A stretch of DNA of 31,793 nucleotides from an uncultured bacterium (GTDB taxonomy: Bacteria; Bacillota; Clostridia; Lachnospirales; Lachnospiraceae): positions 1 to 31,793 of the forward strand of contig CAJMSZ010000024.1 of assembly GCA_905216215.1 (NCBI GenBank). Direction: 5' to 3'. The notes below the pieces were generated by a model. The model was not told where the DNA came from, ran no database searches, and saw only the letters and a program-made list of their open reading frames with translations. The position numbers were made by a program, and so were the translations under genes. Positions within the stretch are counted from its first letter, which is position 1. Every line of letters begins with the position of its first letter. Shown here in pieces: positions 23,823-30,533 of the stretch.

Positions 23823-23876
23823 TTGACATAACGGATACTTTTCCGGTTCATTCTTAATCCAAAGAGTATCAGCCAA

Positions 23877-23919
23877 AAGAAGGAAGTGATTTCCAGTTCA
23901 GAATCGCTCCCTTCTTTTT
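23877..23919. terminator. Bidirectional terminator between molybdoenzyme and HAD genes
   Basis: GAAGGAAGTGATT pairs with AATCGCTCCCTTC across an 11-base loop, with one mismatch, and is followed by CTTTTT on the plus strand and TTCTTTT on the minus strand. It lies between the convergent molybdoenzyme and HAD genes. Confidence 0.8.
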
Positions 23920-23971
23920 CATGTATTTCCACTTTTTATTTTATTTCCGCTTCCTATATTGTCTCCGCTTT

Positions 23972-24439
23972 CTATCCTCTCAGCCCTGCAATCACTCTGC
24001 TCGGATGAATCAGCAAATCCAGTCCGTCTTCCATAGAGCGCACACACAAATCTGCTGCCCGAAGTGCCCGTCCGCATGCGCCCTCTTCGTCCATAATTGC
24101 AATCGAAAGTGCCGCTTCCTTCAGCATCAGCTCATCATTTCTTCCATTTCCGATTGCTACGCAATGTCTGGCTCCCATGGATTTCACAATCTCCTTCTTA
24201 TACTCTCTCGCACTCCCAGTTGGAAATGTATGTAAAATAACCGGTATATCCGCACACTGTTCTTTTGCATTTCCATGGGTATCCGCCGTCAACACATAAA
24301 TACGCAAGTCTTCCGCCAGCACACGCAGCCGACTCTTCACACTTTCTGGAACTACACCATCTATGGCAATTGTTCCATTAAAATCTAAAAATAAGGTGTC
24401 TAAATTCAAAGTCTTATACTCTGGAATTACAATCTTCAT
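23972..24439 (-). CDS. HAD-family phosphatase, soluble P-type ATPase-like
   Basis: The 155-residue protein is a short HAD hydrolase without a cap domain: nucleophile motif DFNGTIAIDG (motif I, with FNG in place of the usual FDG/DKT), VLTADTHGNA (motif II), a Lys in the KKEIVKSMGA stretch (motif III), and AIGNGRNDELMLKEA (motif IV). It resembles the family called soluble P-type ATPase (COG4087), whose role is not settled. I placed the start at the ATG at 24439, preceded by GAGAGGAAAAAGG; the frame continues to a TTG at 24454. It stands alone and is convergent with the molybdoenzyme. Confidence 0.85.
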   Translation of the reverse strand: MKIVIPEYKTLNLDTLFLDFNGTIAIDGVVPESVKSRLRVLAEDLRIYVLTADTHGNAKEQCADIPVILHTFPTGSAREYKKEIVKSMGARHCVAIGNGRNDELMLKEAALSIAIMDEEGACGRALRAADLCVRSMEDGLDLLIHPSRVIAGLRG

Positions 24440-24510
24440 CCTTTTTCCTCTCAATGCTGTTTCTTCTTATTATAAAGAACAATATAACTTCTGTCAAAAT
24501 ATCTCTATCT

Positions 24511-24630
24511 ATGATATAATGAGTGTTAGCGAGCAGGAGCAAGCGTGGCTTGTTCAGTGCGAGCGGCGAATGGCGATCATGATGGCTGCGAAGCAGCAAT
24601 AAGCACCGAAGGTGCGAATCATGATATAAT
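24511..24630 (+). repeat. Short GC-rich hairpin element flanked by a 10-base direct repeat
   Basis: The decamer ATGATATAAT occurs at 24511-24520 and again at 24621-24630, bracketing exactly 100 bases that are far more GC-rich than their surroundings. Inside are two perfect five-pair hairpins with GAA loops: GCTGC-GAA-GCAGC (24585-24597) and GCACC-GAA-GGTGC (24603-24615). The element begins GTTAGCGAGCAGGAGC, sharing GCGAGCA with the reverse of the repeat at 18780-18792. The bracketing looks like a target-site duplication left by insertion; it also copies the -10 hexamer TATAAT. It has no protein-coding potential. Confidence 0.6.
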
Positions 24631-24664
24631 AGACACAGTTGTACTAAAGAGGGGTTTTAAGATT

Positions 24665-24940
24665 ATGAAAAAAATAACTCATTATTATCTCATGGCGTTT
24701 CGTACCAATACCGATGTCATGCAGGCAGAAGAATGTCTAAGGGACAAGCTTTCTATTACAATTATGCCCGTTCCACGGGAAATTTCAGTTGGCTGTGGTC
24801 TCGCCATCCGTTTCATGGAATCGGATGAAAATCTGATTTGTAATTCATGCAAGGGACTTCCTATCTCTGGAATCCTTTATAAAATGCAGACCGAAAAGGT
24901 AAATGGCAGACATCCAATTGAAATGATTGCTGAATTTTAA
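24665..24940 (+). CDS. DUF3343 domain protein, selenium-metabolism associated family
   Basis: This 91-residue protein is a DUF3343 (putative Se/S carrier-like) member: it has the MAFRTNTDVMQAEECLRD start, IMPVPREISVGCGLAIRF with the conserved Cys near residue 43, and a second CxxC (NSCKG region, Cys at about 60-63). In established surveys this family co-occurs with selenium utilisation genes (selD, yedF), so it may bind or deliver a reduced sulphur or selenium species. Its position directly beside the UGA-containing operon fits that. I chose the ATG at 24665, about 10 bases after AGAGGGG; the frame continues upstream through the inserted repeat element and is not credible there. No CDS in this window encodes SelA, SelB or SelD. 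Confidence 0.85.
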   Translation: MKKITHYYLMAFRTNTDVMQAEECLRDKLSITIMPVPREISVGCGLAIRFMESDENLICNSCKGLPISGILYKMQTEKVNGRHPIEMIAEF

Positions 24941-24988
24941 TTATACTACATACTTCAGGCAGAAATACCTTTTACGAATCGGCAGTAT

Positions 24989-25036
24989 AAAACCCCGCCA
25001 TCTATGGATACTTCCACATTTGGCGGGGTTTCACAT
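24989..25036. terminator. Bidirectional terminator between DUF3343 gene and the UGA-containing operon
   Basis: AACCCCGCCA (24991-25000) pairs with TGGCGGGGTT (25021-25030) over a 20-base loop. T-rich and A-rich sequence follow on both strands. It ends the DUF3343 gene and the minus-strand operon that starts at the thioredoxin-like gene. Confidence 0.88.
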
Positions 25037-25059
25037 TTTTATATCCTACTCATTCATAA

Positions 25060-25257
25060 TTAGGAAATTCTTTCTGATTCAAATCCAAGCTCTTTTAAAA
25101 TTTCCATAGAAGTTTCCATGCAAGTATCACAATCACACACAGAAACTGTTTTTGCTTCCAGATTTACTTCATGATTGATTTTAGCTTCTGTCAGCGCATC
25201 ATCAATTTTTTTCACACAGTTCGGACAGCAAATTCCCGGTACACTTAAAACTCTCAT
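25060..25257 (-). CDS. Heavy-metal-associated (HMA) domain protein
   Basis: The 65-residue protein is one HMA ferredoxin-like fold: MRVLSVPGICCPNCVKKIDDALTEAK has the metal-binding Cys pair (Cys 11 and 14 of CPNC, with an extra Cys 10), as in copper and mercury chaperones such as CopZ and MerP. A second cluster CDCDTC (residues 41-46) is unusual for the family and may add metal-binding capacity. It is the last gene of the operon, 24 bases after the DsrE-like gene, and is cytoplasmic (no signal peptide). The likely role is to shuttle the metal or metalloid released by the lyase; the metal is not identified. Confidence 0.8.
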   Translation of the reverse strand: MRVLSVPGICCPNCVKKIDDALTEAKINHEVNLEAKTVSVCDCDTCMETSMEILKELGFESERIS

Positions 25258-25281
25258 AATTTTCTCCTGTTTTCTTTAAAA

Positions 25282-25614
25282 CTACAATGTGATTACCTGA
25301 TCTACTCCTGCTGGTGCGAGTGCCGCATATACATTAGGGAAGCAGCCGATTCCTGCCGGTGCAACCAATTTGTCTGCAATATCTCTCTGATAGCAGCATC
25401 TGTCGCATGCCATTAAAAGCATACCTGTTTTTTCGCTTAATTTCTGAAGTCTTGCAGCGATGTCTGAGCCTTCAACAAGCATATATGCGTTGTCAAAGAA
25501 GAACATCATTCCTGCAACCTCAACTCCGTGACGATCTTCCTCTAACTGTGGGATGATCATGTTCTCAAGGATTTCTCTTGCGTGTTCTGATTCGAATAAA
25601 TAAGCTACTTTCAT
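25282..25614 (-). CDS. saoD: DsrE-like protein (SaoD family)
   Basis: The 110-residue protein has the DsrE/F fold pattern: MKVAYLFESEHAREILENMIIPQLEE, GMMFFFDNAYMLVEG, RLQKLSEKTGMLLMACDRCCYQRDI, and a C-terminal IGCFPNVYAALAPAGVDQVITL. Cys 75, 78 and 79 (CDRCC) and a Cys at about 94 are likely sulphur, selenium or metal carriers. DsrE proteins move persulphide groups between enzymes. From memory this matches the family NCBI calls SaoD; the symbol is from that recollection. It is 29 bases after the MerB-like gene and 24 before the HMA gene. AGGAGGTAT precedes the ATG. Confidence 0.78.
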   Translation of the reverse strand: MKVAYLFESEHAREILENMIIPQLEEDRHGVEVAGMMFFFDNAYMLVEGSDIAARLQKLSEKTGMLLMACDRCCYQRDIADKLVAPAGIGCFPNVYAALAPAGVDQVITL

Positions 25615-25643
25615 GGTGTAATACCTCCTGATAAATAAATAAT

Positions 25644-26267
25644 TTATACTTCAAATGTAGCCTTCGCCTCTCTCACAGCAACATTGATATCTGCCTTAAT
25701 TAAACCTTCCGGATCCAGCTCCATCTGAGTAACATATTGGTCGAATTCAGCACTACTGCTGAAAAAGTTCATGACATTTCAGCAAGATCCTGCCCAGTTT
25801 GATAACTGTCCAAGTGGAAATGTCAACGCGCGGAGTGTCTTCGGGGCATAATCTGCCACTTCTCCATTCACAATTTTTACAAAGACTGGTTCGCCAGATA
25901 CCGCAGATACAGAGTGAACCTCCGTATCCTGATGAAACGTAAATGCTGCTCCAATGGCATCAATGGCACACATAGCGGTAAAGCTTCTACCATCTGCAAG
26001 TGTCACATGATGATTGGTCGGAAGCGCTGATACCGGATAAATAAAATTCACATTCTGTTCTTCGTCAGTTACCATTCCGTCTTTCGCTTTTAAGACTTCG
26101 ATGATACTCCAGTACTCTTCCTCAGACATAGAAAGTGCATCAAGTACACATCTCTTATCTGCCTCAAGATTGAATGCTCTTCCTTCATTTACTGTAAATT
26201 CAATAATAAACAGTCTCACCTGATTCTGTCTGTCATCAAATTTCTTATGTACATTTTGTTGTTCCAT
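25644..26267 (-). CDS. saoL: MerB-like organometallic lyase, predicted selenoprotein (SaoL family)
   Basis: The 207-residue product, with UGA at 25779-25781 read as selenocysteine 163, resembles organomercurial lyase MerB: YPVSALPTNHHVTLADGRSFTAMCAIDAIG contains Cys 100 and Asp 103, equivalent to MerB Cys96 and Asp99, and NWAGSC-Sec-NVMNFF gives Cys 162-Sec 163 in the place of MerB Cys159-Cys160. These residues cleave carbon-mercury bonds and hold the metal. The UGA frame stays open for 44 more codons with MerB-like sequence to a TAA. A seven-pair hairpin with G-first loop (25746-25763) is 15 bases after the UGA. Start ATG 26267 has AGAGGA nine bases upstream. The symbol is recalled, not verified. 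The substrate is unproven. Confidence 0.88.
25746..25763 (-). promoter_or_regulatory. Candidate SECIS hairpin of the MerB-like gene
   Basis: On the minus strand TTCAGCA and TGCTGAA pair perfectly (7 base pairs) around the loop GTAG. It begins 15 bases after the UGA codon (25779-25781), and the loop G is at about +23, the place and base expected for a bacterial SECIS bound by SelB. The hairpin lies within the reading frame and codes for FSSSAE. Confidence 0.75.
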
Positions 26268-26352
26268 ATTAAGTTTTCCTCTCAAAATCCCTATTTCTAT
26301 AATCTTTCTTAATTTTCTCTTCTAAAATAAGTGAACTCACATATCTGATATA

Positions 26353-27198
26353 CTAGACTGCAGTTGCCTGTTCATCTTTTCCGGAATCCACACCCTGAAT
26401 AAATTCCATCAAATCTTTATCTTCCTGTGTAAAGACGCCTCCGCTTAAGGCACCTTTCAGAATCGTTGTCAACTGATCTACATATGCATGATACTGCGGG
26501 TTCGTACGGTCACGCGGTCTTGGAAGTTCAATCTTCACATCTGCAAGAATCTTTCCATGGTCTCTGGACATTACAATAACTCTGTCACTTAAGTAAATCG
26601 ATTCATCTACATCATGCGTAACCATCAAGGCCGTTGTTTTCTTCTGCTGAAGAATGCTCTCCAACTGCATCTGTAAAAGCTGTCTCATCTGGAAGTCCAC
26701 TGCTCCCAAAGGCTCATCCATCAGAAGCACCTGTGGGTCACAGGCAATGGCACGAAGCAAGGCAACTCTCTGCTTCATACCACCAGAAATCTCATGAATA
26801 TAATAATTCTCATAATCCGTAAGCTGAGCCATCTCAAGCAGCTCTTTCAGCTTCTGCTTCCGCTCTGCTTTCGGCACTTTCATCTTCTTCATTGGATACT
26901 CTATGTTCTCCCCAACCTTCAGCCACGGGAACAATGCATAGTTCTGAAACATAAACGAACGATCCGGTCCCGGTTTGCTGACCTCTTTTCCATTTACTAC
27001 AATCTTTCCACCGTTTGGTTTCTGGAAACCCGCAATAATCGTAAGTGTGGTTGTCTTTCCACATCCGGACGGCCCTAAAAGGGACACAAATTCTCCTTCC
27101 TGAACATCAAAGGAAACATCTTTCAGCACCACATTTTCCTCGTCGCCTTTTCTTCTGCCCTTGAAGGTCTTCGAAATTCCCTGTACAGATATTGACAT
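26353..27198 (-). CDS. saoA: ABC transporter ATP-binding protein (nitrate/taurine type, SaoA family)
   Basis: The 281-residue ATPase has Walker A GPSGCGKTTT (43-52), the Q-loop FMFQNYALFPWLKV, signature SGGMKQRVALLRAI and Walker B VLLMDEPLGAVD, with the switch His in MVTHDVDES. It is the SsuB/TauB-like ATPase that would power the SaoP permease with the SaoB binding protein. It is two bases after the UGA-containing binding-protein gene and 85 before the lyase start. The symbol is recalled from NCBI naming. The ATPase itself contains no in-frame UGA. Confidence 0.9.
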   Translation of the reverse strand: MSISVQGISKTFKGRRKGDEENVVLKDVSFDVQEGEFVSLLGPSGCGKTTTLTIIAGFQKPNGGKIVVNGKEVSKPGPDRSFMFQNYALFPWLKVGENIEYPMKKMKVPKAERKQKLKELLEMAQLTDYENYYIHEISGGMKQRVALLRAIACDPQVLLMDEPLGAVDFQMRQLLQMQLESILQQKKTTALMVTHDVDESIYLSDRVIVMSRDHGKILADVKIELPRPRDRTNPQYHAYVDQLTTILKGALSGGVFTQEDKDLMEFIQGVDSGKDEQATAV

Positions 27199-27200
27199 AT

Positions 27201-27992
27201 CTATTCCTCTCTTTCTTCTAATGTCAAGAACTTAATCGGTTTATCAGCAAGCCAGCTTTCCTCCACTCCCAGCTTTTCCGCCAGATAAGCAGAATCATTC
27301 AGCTTTTCCACCGCTTTATTGTAACTTTTTATAAAATCAGAGAATGCTTTCGTCTGTGCAAATGACTTGTCCACCACAAGCACATAAGAAATATAATCAT
27401 TTTCTGATAATGGCTTATATGAATACATCGGCACCTTCGCTGCTTTTGTTAAATCCTGGATTACAGCATCCACTTGCCCATCTTCCAGCGTATAAAGAAT
27501 TCCTTTCTGTGAAATATCCTGAAACTCTTCTATCTGTGGATAAGTCTTTGCAGCCAGTGCCTTTTCATTTTCTCTGCCCTGATTTACCCCTACCAGCTTC
27601 ACATCTTCCCACTGATTCTTATAGCAGATAATCTCTCCGTTCATAATAATGGGCCCATAAATCATAACATTCTCATTTTGTTCCATCGTATGTTTCGCTA
27701 TATGACTACAATAAAATGCAACATTAATTTCTTCCGAACTCAGTGCCCACTGAGCAATATTATTTCAACAATCCTGAAAGGTATTACCCTCAAGGCTCTC
27801 CTTGATGGTGTAACTCTGACTCAGCTCGTCCACAGTCTCTTCCATCAGGATTCCGGAAACATCATCCCCGGCACCGATTCGGATCAAGGCATCTGCATTT
27901 CGCTTCTCCTCTTTCGGAAAAACAACACTAATCAGAAGCCCCGCCACAACAAATGTGACCATAAATATTCCTATTTTCTTTGTAATATTCAT
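27201..27992 (-). CDS. saoB: ABC transporter substrate-binding protein, predicted selenoprotein (SaoB family)
   Basis: The 263-residue product (UGA at 27765-27767 read as selenocysteine 76) has an N-terminal hydrophobic anchor (residues 5-25) and a NitT/TauT-like binding core. The region FQDC-Sec-NNIAQWALSSEEINVAFYC puts Sec directly after Cys 75, with another Cys at 96, so a Cys-Sec pair may capture the metal or metalloid ligand outside the membrane. The frame is open from residue 1 to TAG at 27201. A stem with loop GGGC (27739-27754) follows 10 bases after the UGA. It is four bases downstream of the SaoE gene and two before SaoA. Symbol recalled from NCBI naming. Standard gene calling would give two fragments here. 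Confidence 0.85.
27739..27754 (-). promoter_or_regulatory. Candidate SECIS hairpin of the binding-protein gene
   Basis: CTCAGT and ACTGAG pair perfectly (6 base pairs) around loop GGGC on the minus strand. The stem starts 11 bases after UGA 27765-27767, and the first loop base is G, as in bacterial SECIS elements. Confidence 0.6.
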
Positions 27993-27996
27993 GGAT

Positions 27997-29142
27997 TTAC
28001 GCTTTCTTCATTTTCTTTCTGATATATTTTATCAGTGCAACGATTGCATAAGCGATTACGATAAAACTACAAAGCCATCTGCCCCACTCCGGTACATCCA
28101 GAGTCATCTTATTAACCTGTGAAATGGTGCGCGATGTTCTGTCATAGTCCAATACCGGTTTAAAATTTGGCATCAATAACCTGTTTGTTATATATCCGGA
28201 AATAAATGCCATTGTAGTGACCATTGCAAAATACATGGCACTTGCCCTCTTTCCAATCATCTTTGTAATGGTAAGAAGTTCCGGCACATTCGTACCTGCG
28301 CCAGCCATCAGGTACATAATTGATATTCCTGGTGCAGCACCACTGGCAACCAGTGCTGCAATAAACGGAATATGCCCAACCGCTCAAACGTACATCAGGG
28401 ATGCAACCACTGCGATTCCAAGTAAGGAAATCACTCCCGGCTGTCCCAGATAATCCTGTATAAACGACTGCGGTATAATCGTAAACAACAGTCCTGCAAG
28501 CAGCATTCCTGAAATGCTGTACTTGCTGACAGTTACAGCAAGCTCTGTAGCAGACCATCTGAGTCCGCTCTTAATCTTCTCCCAGAAAGTCATCTCTTCA
28601 AACTCTAACTGAATCATACCGCCCTCTTCTTCAGAGTCATCATCCGTCTCCAGCTTGACAGATACTTCTGAACCACCATATTTCTGATTCCTAAGTCCAA
28701 TATGTAACTCGTCACCTGCAAAATGGTTGGCAATCACACCAATCAAAAAGGGTGCAACGAAACCAGTTATTACATATATAATCGTAATTTCTTTTCCAAG
28801 TAATCCCCATGACATCAAAACAGCCAATGGGTTAATCATCGGTGTACTGGTCATAAATGCCAGTGTAGGTCCTAAGTAGGCTCCACTGTAATACAAACTG
28901 ATTCCAAGTGGAATCGTACCACAGCTGCAAATGGGAAGAAACATTCCCGAAATGGTGGTTCCAAGAATTCCCGTAATCCTCTTCGAGCCAAGTGCCGTCT
29001 TCTGCATATTTTCCGGTTTAATGAATTCATGCAGCAAGCCTGCAACAACAAAGCTGAATACCACCCACGTTGAGGAGCTTTCCAACATAGACCAGGCCGA
29101 TTGAATGATACTTGACAAGAATGTGAGTAAATTCGTTGTCAT
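27997..29142 (-). CDS. saoE: ArsP-like efflux permease, predicted selenoprotein (SaoE family)
   Basis: The 381-residue product (UGA at 28384-28386 read as selenocysteine 253) resembles the DUF318/ArsP permeases, which have two inverted repeats and export methylated or other organic arsenicals. The first repeat has PICSCGTIPLGISL with Cys 72 and 74; the second has YV-Sec-AVGHIPFIAALV, where Sec sits in the corresponding Cys place of the second repeat. About eight membrane segments are visible. The frame continues from Sec to TAA at 27997 with 128 residues of matching membrane sequence (AGAGTNVPEL, basic C-terminal tail). It overlaps the thioredoxin-like gene by four bases (ATGA). It probably removes the product of the lyase. 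Symbol recalled. Confidence 0.87.
28334..28359 (-). promoter_or_regulatory. Possible distal SECIS-like hairpin in the efflux permease gene
   Basis: GCAGCA pairs with TGCTGC, and CTGG with CCAG inside it, 24 bases or more after UGA 28384-28386. It is further from the UGA than usual. A second, weaker stem containing the UGA itself (28362-28386) has seven pairs and an 11-base loop. Neither is a convincing match to the usual placement. Confidence 0.3.
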
Positions 29143-29393
29143 AGCTTAAGTGCCTCCTCGAATGCCTGACGAACTGCCGGTTTGGTGAGCTTCGTCACAG
29201 CTTTCTTTTCATTTATTATTAGCATGCTTTTTGAAACCGCACCATATTTCTTAATATAGTCAAAATCCTGTCCGGCACGGTAAATCTTCACATGCACTCT
29301 TCCTTCATATTCTTTTTCCAAAACTTGAACCAAGTCTCCAAACACCTCGCATCATGCACATGCGCTAATATACTCAACACAAGGCTTTTCCAC
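29139..29393 (-). CDS. saoT: Thioredoxin-like protein, predicted selenoprotein (SaoT family)
   Basis: The 84-residue product (UGA at 29352-29354 read as selenocysteine 14) has an N-terminal EYISACA-Sec-CEVFGDL redox motif with Cys 12, Sec 14 and Cys 15, then a thioredoxin-type beta-alpha fold with a predicted loop-strand (VHVKIYRAGQDFDYIKKYGAVSKSMLIINEKKAV). Sec followed immediately by Cys is unlike the ordinary CxxC. I chose the GTG at 29393 because GGAGG lies eight bases upstream; an ATG at 29408 exists but has no such site. The gene ends with UGA, overlapping the next gene as ATGA. It is the first gene of the operon. Probable role: reduce or hand over the bound metal. Symbol recalled. Confidence 0.83.
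29323..29335 (-). promoter_or_regulatory. Candidate SECIS hairpin of the thioredoxin-like gene
   Basis: ACTTG and CAAGT pair around loop GTT, with G-U and A-T pairs extending the stem by two or three. It starts 16 bases after UGA 29352-29354; the first loop base is G at about +22, close to the placement in the MerB-like gene. Confidence 0.55.
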
Positions 29394-29439
29394 ACATACC
29401 ACCTCCATTTTATCCATTAATATTTATTAACCGGACTTC

Positions 29440-29445
29440 ATTATA
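29440..29445 (-). promoter_or_regulatory. Candidate -10 element of the saoT operon
   Basis: A perfect TATAAT on the minus strand lies 46 bases upstream of the thioredoxin-like start codon. No good -35 hexamer is found 17 bases upstream, which fits a promoter needing an activator, but this is weak support alone. Confidence 0.4.
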
Positions 29446-29600
29446 GCTTTCTTTTCATTTCCCTGCTGACTTTATGCGAAAAATTGATAATATAATTTTC
29501 TTTATTCTTTTCCATAATATTTCTATTTTATTTATTACAAATTTGTTATGATTCCACATGTATTTTAGATTCACATTTTATATAATCAGGGGGTGACACA

Positions 29601-30425
29601 TTGAGTGATAACAAGATGGCCGACCGTATGATAAATGCCACCAAGCAGAAAGACCGCCAGAACTGGCGCAAAATGGGCGGCAAGAATTATAATATCGGAT
29701 TTGCCATTTCACTAATTCTAATCTGCACCGCATGGTATTTTGCTGCGCATTTAGTAAATTCTCCATTTACCTTTCCTTATTTTGAGAAGGTATTGTACGA
29801 GTTTTACTATAGTATTACAGATATGTATGTATTACGAAATCTTGCAATTACCATGCGTCGTGTATTGACCGGTTCGGTATACGCATTCATCATTGGATTT
29901 CCAATAGGAATGATTATGGGATATTCTCCGAAGATGCTTCAGATTATGTCTCCATTTATTAACTCCTTAAGACAGGTTCCTATCATGGCATGGGTTCCAC
30001 TTGCAATCGTGTGGTTTGGTATCGGTGACGGACCAACCGTATTCTTAATTGCATTCAGTGGTATTTTTACCATCATTCTGAATACCGTAGCAGGTGTCCA
30101 GGACATCAGCAAAGATTTTTATAACGCTGCAAGGTCTATGGGAGCCGGCACATTAAGTATTATCAAGGATATTGTTGTTCCTGGTTCTCTTCCAGGTGTG
30201 CTTACCGGTGTTCGTCTGGCAATTGGTATGGGCTGGATGTCCGTAATATGAGCGGAGTTCATCGCGACAAGTGCCGGATTCGGTTACATAATGGTGGAAG
30301 CACAGGGCAGATTACAGACAGAGAAGGTTATTGCTTACATGATTTTAGCTGGAGTAATCGGTTTCCTTATTGATGCAGTCATGGTTCTCGTTGAAAAAAT
30401 TCTGCTCAGATGGAAAGCAGCATAA
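29601..30425 (+). CDS. saoP: ABC transporter permease, predicted selenoprotein (SaoP family)
   Basis: The 274-residue product (UGA at 30249-30251 read as selenocysteine 217) is a SsuC/TauC-like permease with six membrane segments. The EAA loop is YNAARSMGAGTLSIIKDIVVPGSLPG, and GMGWMSVI-Sec-AEFIATSAGFGYIM lies in the membrane region just after it, where homologues usually have Ala or Cys. After the UGA the frame gives a normal C-terminus to TAA at 30423-30425. It pairs by family with SaoA and SaoB but is divergent from the rest. TTG at 29601 is the start: CAGGGGG is seven bases upstream. A Trp-to-stop mutation is less likely, given four other UGAs nearby. Symbol recalled. Confidence 0.78.
30273..30284 (+). 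promoter_or_regulatory. Candidate SECIS hairpin of the ABC permease gene
   Basis: GCCG and CGGT pair around loop GATT, starting 21 bases after UGA 30249-30251 with G as first loop base (about +26). The stem is only four pairs, one of them G-U, so it is the weakest of the four hairpins with a standard placement. Confidence 0.4.
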
Positions 30426-30481
30426 GACAATAGAACATGAAAAGATGGAATTACGGCATGTACACCAGGTTGCCGCCATCA

Positions 30482-30530
30482 AAAAAAGTTTCTGAAATTC
30501 GAAGATATATCTGAATTTCAGAAACTTTTT
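30482..30530. terminator. Bidirectional terminator between ABC permease and LysR genes
   Basis: An 18-base perfect stem (30483-30500 with 30513-30530) has a 12-base loop, with a poly-A and a poly-T flank. It ends both convergent genes. Confidence 0.92.
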
Positions 30531-30533
30531 GTT

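Noticed and set aside
24545..24664. Upstream extension of the DUF3343 protein through the repeat element
   Set aside because: The extension has no family similarity or ribosome binding site, and its codons fall in the GC-rich hairpin element.
29581..29586. TATAAT just before the ABC permease start as its promoter
   Set aside because: Transcription would start inside or after the ribosome binding site at 29588-29593, so it would not give a normal leader.
25644..30425. Five separate pseudogenes or frameshifted fragments
   Set aside because: Each gene has exactly one interruption, always UGA (never UAA or UAG), always in frame, and the sequence continues with family-like residues to a normal end. 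Four are followed by suitable hairpins. Independent decay would not give this pattern.
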